Of a stretch of DNA of 64,000 nucleotides, positions 38,202 to 48,284 are shown in pieces (position 1 is the first letter of the stretch; each line of letters begins with the position of its first letter). The translations under genes were made by a program, and so were the position numbers. Source of the DNA: Umbelopsis ramanniana AG. Taxonomy: Eukaryota; Mucoromycota; Umbelopsidomycetes; Umbelopsidales; Umbelopsidaceae. Below the pieces are notes generated by a model, which saw only the letters and a list, made by a program, of their open reading frames with translations, did not search any database and was not told the origin of the DNA. The stretch lies in contig NW_026252138.1 in NCBI RefSeq assembly GCF_025399195.1, positions 1 to 64,000 on the forward strand, in the 5' to 3' direction.

Positions 38202-41200
38202 ATGGCAACTACCGATACCCCAGCAGCAATAGAGGTAAGCCCTTTACTCCTCCTGATCGGTTCAAAAATACCATCTGATCAACCAACTACCAAACAAGTA
38301 GATTGCAAGCCTACATGATCTTCACGCGGAAGCTGCAGCGATACAAACCCACTTCAAAGACAAAGAATCGGAATTCAACTGGGAAGCCCGAGAATCCTCC
38401 ATAATACGACTTCGAGCAATACTTCACGGAAACGCTAGTCAAACTTGGCCCGATGAGTTCGCTCATGACATACACAACTTGACAGATGCAATCCTCAAAG
38501 GCGTGAGTGACCGTAGTTTAGCCGAAACACTTGCTGCCAAAGTCCCTCAGTCGCTAACCCCTCTTCTCGCTAGCTTCAAAGCTTGCGAACTACACTATCA
38601 TTGGCAACCCTTGCATTGATAGCAGATTTAGGAAGTTACCTTGGATCTCATCTAGATAACTATACCTTTGACACTTTGTTGCAAAATCTGTTGCGTTGCG
38701 CTCTCCTGTCAAAGAGACTGGTCTCAACCGCCTCCATGACGGCTACGGTCACCTTCCTGACAGAAACTCCATTCCACTCCAAGGTTATGTCACATATTTC
38801 GGCTCTCTCTAATGACAAGAGTATTCAAGCCAGACAGTTTGCTTTTGCATACGCTTGTTCTTTTGCACAAGCACACGGGGCTAAATCAAAAGGTCCTTTC
38901 GAAAAAAGTGGAGGAATAGATCTTTTTTCCAAAATGATTCAAAAGGGACTATCAGATGCAGCTCCAGCGGTACGAAGTTCAGCTAGAGAGGGGTTTTGGG
39001 TATTTCAATCTCTCTGGAAGGATCGTGGAGACAAGTAAGTTTGTTTTAGAAGCAAGGCTTCATGAGATCACACAGCCGTTTTGATATTAATTGTTACTCG
39101 CGGCCAGATTGCTCAAATCTCTAGATCAAGCTTCACAGAAGCAATTGCTGCGCAACAAACCTGGATCAGCAAACACCGACCCTTCTAAGTTACAAGCTAG
39201 CAGAACCGCATCGTCGAGCAGTATAGGATCGAATGCTTCCAAACGACCCACTTTAAAAACATCTAATACGTCATTAAAAAGCTCAACTTCGATTCATTCT
39301 GATCACTCAAAGTCCAAAACTTCACTTCCAGTAACTCAAATTGCTCATCCTCGTGCAGTCTCACCTTCTGTATCCAACACATCCAATACGTCAAATGACT
39401 CGCACATAAGTCAATATAGTCGAAAGCCACTTGTCTCCTCCAAGTCTTCAACTTCCAAACTTCCTACTATAACCAAAAGCAGTGTTGCTGCAACCTCATC
39501 AACTGCATCTCAACGCAGCTTGATTGGAAAACCAAAACAGCCCACTACTCGTAAACCCACAGTGACAGAGCTCATCAATAGTGATGATGATAATGTGCGG
39601 TGTACCGGAATATTGACCGTCGCTGAAAAGCTTTTGGAAGTTAATTACAGTTTTGGCAAGGATGCGCATCTGTCGGCTGATTTACCGGAAACCACAGTTC
39701 TTGTTCCTGCTTTGCTGGTCAATTTACAGTATCCGAGATCTTCCGCCTGCATTACTTTGATGAGCTGGGATGGCATAGCGGGTGTCATAGGAAAAATTTG
39801 CTCGGTCGAGCAATTCGTATACCCGTTATTGCTATCGATGGAACGTGAGCAAAATAATGCATCTTTCTACGCTACTTTGAAATCAGGCTTTTGCCGATGG
39901 AAGCGGCTATTGAAGAAATTTGATGATAACCTGGGAGAAACGCTTCTCAAGTGCTTTCTCACCACAATGGCTAACCGCCAGCAGATGAACGGTTCATTTG
40001 CTGTTACTCAGATGGACATGTCAAGCCGCCATAAAATTGCTACCATCTTACTGGAGTGGATGGATGAACTGGTGTGTGTGGTTGTAGGATTGTCTGCCGA
40101 TGATGTCGACGGTATAGAGGATGATAGCGAAACTGCCACTGCTTGGTTAGGTGAGAATGAAGATCTAGCACCGGCATGGTTTGAGCAAGATCACAATTTG
40201 CGGAAATACTTGACAAAGTTGATTCCAATACTACTTTCAACTACGCCTACCACAAGCCAATATTCTCCATTACTACAACTGATTGGGCACCTTCGACTTG
40301 TCCATGAATCTGTCTTCCAGGCTATTTTGATGTCCTTGGATGCAAGCGTTGCAGATCGCGTTTGTCATGCGCTTGGGATATCACCACCCTTACAGGAGCG
40401 AGCTATCAATCAAGTCAGCATGGATTATACGCCATCGGTCAACATTTCTGAAGCCGCCGCGGACTTGCTTCAGCGCACGGGCATGGATGTCGATCATACC
40501 GATGTGACAGAAGATATTTCGAAAATCAGTCTTGAGCATCTGGAGCAAGAAGACCCTGAGCTCGAAGCTGAAATTGCGACTCTTGCAGTCCTTTCTGCGG
40601 AACGGTTGATGAAGAATGGAAATGGAACTCATGAGACCCCTGAGGTCCTGGTGCACATCGAACCAGTGGTATCAGAAATAGCAGCTACAGACGAAACGGA
40701 CCACCCAGAGCAAGAAATTTTGCAAACTCCAGATCGTGTAAAATCGGCCTTAATGCATACCCCTCCGTCATGGCCACGACGAGAGCAAGAAAATCACGAT
40801 GTTCAGGATCCAATCGCTGTCAACGACAGTATAGAAAACAGCAAGAGACACAAACCAGCACAAACGTCTAATCCATCGCCGTTTTCTAAATCCAACAAAA
40901 ATCGCAGTGGTTTATTGATCCCCTTGATAGATCGCTTGAAATCAGGAAACCCTGCCCTGGACGAAGCTTTCTTCCGAAAAGTAGTCAGATTGGCAAAGGA
41001 TAACCCTATAATGCAGAGATGGGACCAAGGTGGTAACTGTGCAGACGGTGCAGACTTGTGGAACGGTGAAAGCAATGATGCCAGCCTGTTCAAAAATTTG
41101 ATCATAGCCACACTCCCATACCTAGAGCAGACAGAAAGCAACACTCCTCACAGAGAAGACATTTTGGCGCTTTACAAGCAATTACTATTATGTCAACCAG

Positions 41201-41886
41201 GGCTCTGGAAATTCTGGTCCATTTCATCCCGGGAGGATGAAGGGATATCTGTTACCACCATCACTAGGCTATTGTTGAAATGCAGAAGCTCCAGTACGGC
41301 CAATGTAAGTTACGGTCAATGGGGACTTTATACATCAACATCTGCTAACACCATATATACTATACAGGTCATGTCGTCAGTGGATGACACCCTGGATACC
41401 TTCTTTTTCACTTTGGATGGGGATGTTTGTTTGAAAACCCTTTTAGAAATTTTGGCATTGGAGCTGGACGAACAACCTGTGTCAGAACCTCAAGATAGCT
41501 GGACTATAACACATCATCACCCTATAACATCAGCATTTTCATACTTGACCAAGATAACTCCCAGATGCAACCCGGAGACAGCCGACCGATATTTGGCGGA
41601 TGGTGGGAAGCTAGCTCTTGTAAAGGTAAGAATTTTTATAACGCCTAATTGATGAACTCGGCTAATCAAGATTGTTTAGGGCTGTAATTATCCCCAGGTA
41701 TCTGCTCGAAAGGCATGCGTGGATTCCATCGTTAGTTTGAATCAGCTCATACCTGGCGGGGTGATCAAATACTTGGACGACCTTAGAGACGATCAAATGA
41801 GATTGGTTCAGCATTATATCACGAAAGCGCAAAACAAACCTTTGCATCGCGATTTTTCGTCCATGCAAAGACTGTACTCCTCATAA
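38202..41886 (+). CDS. CLASP-family microtubule-stabilising protein (Stu1/Cls1/Peg1 type)
   Basis: Six exons (38202-38234, 38302-38502, 38574-39034, 39108-41304, 41368-41625, 41680-41886) encode 1118 residues. The opening region is a CLASP_N-type TOG domain: FNWEARESSIIRLRAILHG, then LQSLRTTLSLATLALIADLG, and KSIQARQFAFAYAC. A Ser/Thr-rich basic linker of about 140 residues follows, the usual microtubule-lattice and EB-binding region. A second HEAT/TOG-like stretch (about 380-650) and a C-terminal CLIP-interaction-like helical domain complete the protein. CLASPs rescue microtubules at kinetochores, spindle midzone and cortex. The N-terminal TOG resembles TOG2 of other CLASPs, so a TOG1 is apparently missing or lies in undetected upstream exons. 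The fourth intron (41305-41367) is stop-free and in frame. Confidence 0.87.
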
Positions 41887-42212
41887 CCATAGTCTTTTGT
41901 GACATAAGTTAGCCAAAAGCTGATCCCCAAAAGCATATAACTAATATTGTTTTAACTGGTTACCCCAGTCTATATCTAAAAGTTATAATAAAGTTTATAT
42001 TCAAGAACTTCATGTGCAGATATACTACGACTATTCTCCAAGCAAGAAATTGTCTGATAGGCGAGATTACGAAACCTCAAACATCAAATCATGACAAGAA
42101 ATGAGTTAAAATTTTTGGTTTGGTGATCTCTCGCATTGAGAATTATGATAAATTGAGTTCCTGGATTGCTCTATCGTATGCGCAGTGGAACACGACGATC
42201 ACATACAAATAT
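41887..42212. other. Region 3' of the CLASP gene
   Basis: This 326-bp AT-rich stretch holds no supported gene. It presumably contains the 3' ends of two convergent transcription units. Confidence 0.5.
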
Positions 42213-42424
42213 TTAAATAATTGGCAGATTCCGTTTCATGTTGGAAGTGGCCATTGTCGAACAAGGAAGTTGTGAAAGGGTATTAAGACGGGCGATTTCA
42301 TTGTCCAAAGCAATGACAGCGTTAACAATGTGACTTATGTAATACGATCCATCATTGTTTCTTAAAATGGCCTTTGAAATATAGCATAGTTAGCGGCAGA
42401 AAAGTTGCATTACCGTACGTTCAT
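42213..42424 (-). other. Unassigned exon-like open segment
   Basis: On the minus strand 42371-42213 is an open, protein-like stretch of 52 codons plus stop, with a helical, coiled-coil-like core (SYYISHIVNAVIALDNEIARLN). It is preceded by a good acceptor (CAAAG) with a CTAAC branch site. It cannot be joined in phase to the SNARE exons upstream. A two-codon exon ATG AAC at 42424-42419 with a GTACGG donor would fit in frame and make a 54-residue protein. That tiny model is speculative. It may instead be the true last exon of the SNARE gene by an unseen splice, or a separate small gene. Confidence 0.25.
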
Positions 42425-42437
42425 GAAAAAATATTAT

Positions 42438-43193
42438 TTACCACCAGCTAGCCATACTCTTCAATGTCTTATTGGATCGATTCACATTGTCCTCTGCATC
42501 TGTCATCTACACAATATGACGTTTAGCTATGGCCTTCGGCTAATGCGACAATGTATTTTTGTCGCCTCATATGTTCCTTACCTCGTCTCTTGAGCGCTCA
42601 AGCGTTTCTCTTTGTCCACGTAGGGTGGTCAGAACGTCACCTCCTATCTTTTCATTTTCAAGCGCCATGCGTTGGATATTGTTGAGTCTATTACTGGATT
42701 CCTGTATTCGATTCGCTTGTACTAGAAGTTGATCCCGCCGACTGGAGGCTCCTTCAGCTTTAACTTTATGATTTCCATTCTGGAATTAAAAAAGTTTCAA
42801 CAAAGAGGACAACATATCACAATACCCATAGTGAAGAAGCTCTTACAAGCTCACTAAGTCGTTGTCTATAGCCTCTTGCGTTGGCCTTCTCTACGACATA
42901 TTCTGACGGCAGTGAATCATCAAGTAGGAATTCAAGTTGGTTCAACTTTACATAATGGTTTAGCCTTCATCCATTTTGTTTCATTTCCAAAACAAAAGCG
43001 TTGTAATGTTGCCATACCAATTCCTGCGCATAACTCAATTGCATTGGATCGGTTCCTGCTGTGAAACATTTGAGTCATGAATGTCAGAAACTATTGTTGA
43101 AAAAACATATGCATTCAAACAAAGGAAGGTACCGTTGAATTTGCCGATGACTTTACAGAGCCTGCCATCGAGGTCTTGAACAGTGGACGTCAT
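42438..43193 (-). CDS. Vti1-like Qb-SNARE, 3' end uncertain
   Basis: Exons 43193-43133, 43058-43018, 42945-42847, 42779-42582 and 42506 to about 42438 join in frame. The second intron (43017-42946, 72 nt, branch CTAAAC) removes an in-frame TGA at 42969-42967. The first half is a short helical N-terminal domain (SYAQELLNQLEFLLDDSLP). The second half is a SNARE motif with zero-layer Gln in LTTLRGQRETLERSRDE, flanked by RLNNIQRMALENEKIGGDVL and AEDNVNRSNKTLKSM, closest to Vti1 among Qb SNAREs. The expected C-terminal membrane anchor is not found: the frame reads MASWW then TAA at 42440-42438, and splicing from the GT at 42441 to the next acceptor also meets a stop. The protein may be soluble, the last exon may be missed, or the gene may be decaying. 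It starts 44 bp from the divergent methyltransferase. Confidence 0.6.
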
Positions 43194-43237
43194 ATTGAAC
43201 CAGACGGCAGAAAAGAAGTCCGTTATGAGCTATAGAA

Positions 43238-46200
43238 ATGTCTGTGCGCAGTCCCACTGGAAACTCAGCCCGCCGCGAACCCTGTACAGCATCGGTCTCA
43301 CCCAAAACTGCGAAAAAGTTTTTGAATCCTCAATGCACAAGATCTTGTTCTGAATGTCCTCCATTTCTACACCAGTCAATGCAAAATTCAATCATATCTC
43401 AGTATTCGAGTATCGCGCCTCATGCAGGAGCATCGATATCCTTTAATGCCCCCAAACGAAAATGGTCCTCAGTCTTATCGAGCAGCGATTCTCCGACTCC
43501 TTTCCATGACAATTTTCTTAGTCAAATTGAACAGCATCAACCGCGATATGATGCATCAGAAAGCATCACACCAGTTTACAAAAATCCATCCGCTTTAATC
43601 GTACCATTGCGGTTTCCAACTCTTGATAAAGGAAGTGCGCGTAGCCTTTCTCGTTCAAGTTCCTCTTCCCAGGTTCCGACCAGGGATCCATCACCGAGTA
43701 CACATTCTCAAGAGACCAATACATCAGGAGACCGATCATCTGCGATATCGTTTTCATTGATTGTTGGAGTACTAGCATCCGAAATGATGTCCGTTAAAGA
43801 AGCGATTCTCAAATCGATAAGTTCCAAGTTGTTAGAACCATGTAAGTTATTTCCTGACCGATGATTCGATAGCTTGAGGACTAGACGACCGAAATGCGAC
43901 CTATTCGATCTAACATGATAATTGCAGGCGGGCAGAAGTGGCCAGTTGACGAAAAGTTTTCGAGCTTTGTATACCAGCAGCTGCAAACCCATCTAAAAAA
44001 GGAAACACCACAAGGTCAAAATAGCGCACAGCTAGTTCGCTCTGATGATCCTGATGTCCGTAACGCTGTAGAATTTTACTGCTTGCTAGTAGCGTTCATG
44101 ACCGTCTACGTTTCATTTTTAGAGGTATCCACATCATTGATGGCGTCCAAAGAATCACTGGGCTTCCTGGCTCTACCGTTCGAAACCATCATGAATAGCT
44201 TCGATCCCTTCGATAACATCTTCCACGACGCGTCAGAGGATATGTATTTTTGGTACTATGTCGAGCAACGGTATTTTTTGGGTTCAGTCACGTCAAGCAT
44301 CTGCAAAGAACTACAAGTGCTAAATTTTACCGTTGAAAAACCTCACCAGGCCGAAGCTATCTTGTCATCCTTTTACACAAACCATCTTCTACGGTTCGCA
44401 GCACAAAGGCACCAGAAAGACCATGGACAATTCTACACTCCAACTTCAGTAGTGGATTTCATGTGGACAACTTGTATGAAGGACGATGCTGACTGGGTGT
44501 CCAATGTTCTCCATTCATATTGCCCAAGCGTGCTGGATCCATGCATGGGCACGGGTAGCTTCCTGAGCAGCTACATAGAGCGAATAGTTCAGTGTTTACA
44601 AGAAAGAAGCACGTCGTGGGACAACTCAGATGCTTTAAAAACGATGATCAATTCCATGTGTAGCAATATTTGGGGAATCGAGATTGATCATTTTGTAGTA
44701 CAGCTGGGCAAACTCAATGTCATGCTTCACATTTTCCCTCTTTTGTGTCGCTGGATGAGTATAACGGGACAACCTTTAGACTTTCGATTACCAAGGCTCA
44801 ACCTCTTCTGTAATGATATTTTAACGCTGTCGTTACCTCCGGCCACCAATCACTTCAATAATTGGGAGTTCGAACAGCTCAAAAAATTGAGAGACCCTGA
44901 AGTATTAAAATTCGAGTACATGGTCACCAACCCACCTTACATGATTCGAAAGACTGGATTTATATCCGTGCCAGATACTTCACTGTATGATATGTCTCTT
45001 ATTGGCGGAAGAGGAACGCAAGCTTATATGTACTTTATGTGGATTTGCTTGCAGCGTTGTCATCCACTTCGGGGTAGGCTATGCTTTATCACTCCTAGCC
45101 AGTGGATTCTTTTAGAGTTTGCCAAAAATTTGAGGTAAGAACCGTTTGTACTGAACAGCAACTTGTGGTAGCTATACTTATTTACATGTTGTTAGATCTT
45201 GGCTTTGGAAGAACTATATCCTTGATGTCATCTATCAGTTTGAGCCTTACAAGGTGTGGCCAAAGATACAAACGGATTCACTCATTTTCCGATTGCGACC
45301 AAGATCTGCAGCCCACCTAGAAGAAGCATGCACTTTATTTTTGCGGCATGAAGATCGGACATTGACTCTTGACAGCGTTCTGAGCGACTACCAGTCCTTC
45401 ATTTTTAAAGACCCTACTACCCATACACGGATTTCATACAGACTGACACCAGCAACTATTGATGCACTGGAAAATGTGAAAGACTGTTCGTTTTCCTCAC
45501 TTACTCCTGCTTCTCCTGTTTCTGAACAAATGAAGCAACTCACACAAGACTTCATCAAGATTTGTGGTGGCAAGAATGACTCTTCTGGAATCCAGTCACC
45601 TTTACTATGGAATCGAGGACCTAACACCAACCCTGTATATGCTCTGCTAGTTCGCACCGAGTGGGCTCTTAAAACATTCGGTACTGATGTCGTCGAAAAA
45701 TGGATGCGACCAGCCATATACTGGAATGGAAAGCGGGAGAATAGCACGACTGGAAAAAGCGAGAGCAAAGAAATACTTTTTTGGAAGGACAGAGATCGCT
45801 TGCGTGTTAGTCACAAGGAGAATTCGCCAGCAGAAGCTTATGTTCCATTTCGCTTTGAAGACTTGGCGAATGAAGACAAACATTACTCTATGATATTAGT
45901 AGACAGCGCTAATGCATCCATCCTAGAACGTGATGGAACAGATCAGCCATTATACCAGTATCTAAAGGATGCAAGGGAGAAACTGCAGCCTAAGCAAATC
46001 GACAAGGAGATTGCTTGGTGTCCATTCCGACAGTGCGGTATAGAAAGTCCTATCAAGATTGTTCATCCTATCAACTTTGGCTATTTTTCACGATCCCAAC
46101 CTCGTCAACGGTTTTTCTTGGACACTCGTAGACAGTGTGTTACCAACCAATGCATGTACTTTACCATTCAACCCACGACAGCTATTCAAGACCCTTTATT

Positions 46201-46795
46201 CTATTTGGGCCTTTTGAACTCTTCCACGGTTCAGTTCTTCATCACCATCCATTGTTGCTACGATCAGCAAGGACGTACAAGATTCTTTGCTAAAAATATG
46301 GCAAATATTCCTTATCCACCCTCTCCGTCTTTTGAACTGGTGGCCATAATGGTCAAACTCGTTTCGAGAATAAGCAGCGTCCGATCCATGGTCTATATGG
46401 TTGCTAGAGAAAGACGCATGCGCATACTTGTTGAGAAGTTACGCCAAGGCAGATGGGATCTAAGTTGTACTGCCTGTGATAAATCCAATCACACTTCTTC
46501 TGAACATACTTCGCCAGTTGGGCAACCAGTGGAGGAGGATATCAGAATATGTCCAAACAAAAACATCTGCAGCTGTCTTCGAGTGGCGTCCCTCCTTCAA
46601 TACGGTGTTGATCAACTGAGTTACCTCCTATACGGCGTACCCGTCGATACACAATTAGCGGTGGAAAGCGAGCTTTCCATCGGCACTTTCACGGATTTCG
46701 AGACCGTATTTCCGCGTCAGGACGCAATCATACCAGCCTGGTACGATAGAATCATTCAATACTCTGACTTAATCCTCTCATCTGTAGATCTGTAA
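43238..46795 (+). CDS. Eco57I/type IIG-like DNA N6-adenine methyltransferase with TaqI-like recognition domain
   Basis: Three exons (43238-43841, 43928-45134, 45196-46795) join in frame to 1136 residues. Residues 1-200 are Ser/Pro-rich and probably disordered. The catalytic domain follows the order of gamma-class amino-methyltransferases: motif X GQFYTP at 368-373, SAM-binding motif I LDPCMGTGSFL at 404-414, and catalytic NPPY at 536-539. Next comes GRLCFITPSQWILLEFAKNLR, typical of Eco57I-like enzymes. The C-terminal 450 residues resemble the TaqI-like specificity region: IKIVHPINFGYFS, FYLGLLNSSTVQFF, RTRFFAKNMANIPYPP. No PD-(D/E)xK or other nuclease motif is visible. The predicted reaction is transfer of methyl from SAM to adenine N6 at a specific DNA site. 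The architecture is bacterial; introns and the N-terminal extension indicate a resident nuclear gene, presumably of old horizontal origin. A Cys cluster occurs near 1030-1070. Confidence 0.85.
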
Positions 46796-47360
46796 AAAAA
46801 AAAAAAAGAAAAGGGTAACTTTATGTAGATTATAATTTTTGTGCCGCCTCCTATAGGAGATGTCCATCCATATCTCAGCCTTCATTTTCCTGACGTTTTT
46901 GCGTGTTTTGTTCCAGCCATGTTACCGATCATCTGGGAATGAACGATATGTGTGATGTTTTTATGCACTAAGCTGAATAAAAGCGATTGATTTCAAATTT
47001 AGATAAATGAATTCAAGGAAATTGTAGGTTAATGTGTGTTCCCCGTTCATTTTCGTACAAAACTTATTCTTTAACACCACGTTAAATTAGGTCTACGCGA
47101 TATAACCTGTGAAAATATAGTTTTGCGGAGTGACATTCGTTGATATAATAATGATGATGACCTGGGTATGGCAAGAACCGATAGAACCCGTGTAGTGCAT
47201 GTCCTTTCTGGTGTTAATTGCACGAAATACAGAGGATTGAAGTGTTTTAAAGTCATATTGGTTGGCGTGTCAGGAATTTACAGGGAAAATTCAGTGAAAA
47301 GCAATAAAAGCTTCTACGAATGGAAACACTGCAGGTTTCTTTCATTTGTTTGTCTTTCTT
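46796..47360. other. Intergenic region
   Basis: This 565-bp stretch between two same-strand genes starts with an A-rich run just after the methyltransferase stop. It has no supported gene. Short frames on both strands lack recognisable features. Confidence 0.5.
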
Positions 47361-48000
47361 ATGTTATCTATAACAGCTTTCGTCCTCTCTGCCTTTGCTT
47401 TTGTGCCATCTCTAGCTGCTACGGCCTCCACAGTGAGTGCAGAAGATCAGTTGGAAATATTGGCTGTTCATAATCAGTATCGTGCCATGTCTGGTGCTGC
47501 ACCTCTTGTTTGGAACACAACAGTTGCAGACTTCGCTGAAAGCTGGGTAAATCAGTGCATAAACGCACACAGTCTAAGTGTAAGTTGATTGTGATATTGA
47601 AAATGATCTATAAGAGTAAAACTGATCTGTTCATACTGCACACCAGCCTATCTATGGAGAGAACATGGGATATGGCTACAATACTTGGGAACTAATGACA
47701 GACAGATGGGCGGAGGAGGCCCAGTACCATAACTTTAATACAGAAGAACTTCAAATTGAAACACTACACTTTACTCAGGTAGTTTGGAAATCAACCGTAT
47801 CCATTGGTAAGTAATAATCACTTTGGTCAGTCTACGTCGTCTTCTTTTTCGAAAAACAACCTTTTGGTAATTCATTCTCCGTTACAATAGGATGTGCAAG
47901 GAGCAGCTGTGATTTTAATCCAAGATTTTACTCCTGCAACTACTACCCGCATGGAAATACTTTGACACAATTCGAAGCAAACGTTTCTCCACCCAGCTAA
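47361..48000 (+). CDS. Secreted CAP-superfamily (SCP/PR-1) protein
   Basis: Three exons (47361-47579, 47647-47806, 47891-48000) encode 162 residues. A signal peptide opens the protein (MLSITAFVLSAFAFVPSLAA). The CAP domain fills the rest: the tetrad His in AVHNQYR, Glu in YGENMGYG, Glu in the DRWAEE region, and His in CAP1 motif LHFTQVVWKST, followed by the CAP2 motif SCNYYPHGN. Four further Cys residues can form the conserved disulphides. Fungal CAP proteins (Pry1-3 in yeast) are secreted or wall-bound and bind sterols and fatty acids; the function of this one is unknown. The start at 47361 is chosen because it opens the signal peptide. It converges on the BRWD gene. Confidence 0.9.
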
Positions 48001-48284
48001 ATCCATCTGTCCAGCGTATGTATCAGACGACATTCTTAATAGGACTACATGTGCTGCTCCTCAGCATGACATCTGTGCACACAAAGTGCTAAACTACTTA
48101 TTACATTTCCCAAACAGCTAGCAAAATATTTTTGTATATAATACATACCATGGAGTTACATCCCATGGAGTACTAGCATACACATTAGTTGCTGAATTGA
48201 ACCAAAGAAAACAAAATGGCAGTTTGGGTGCAATCTTGCATTGAATTATAAACAGTTGTGGAGAAAAAAAAAAGGTATTACAGA

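Noticed and set aside
43238..46795. Bacterial contamination as source of the methyltransferase gene
   Set aside because: Two spliceosomal introns with phase-correct joins, a fungal-style N-terminal extension and tight linkage to a SNARE gene argue against contamination or misassembly.
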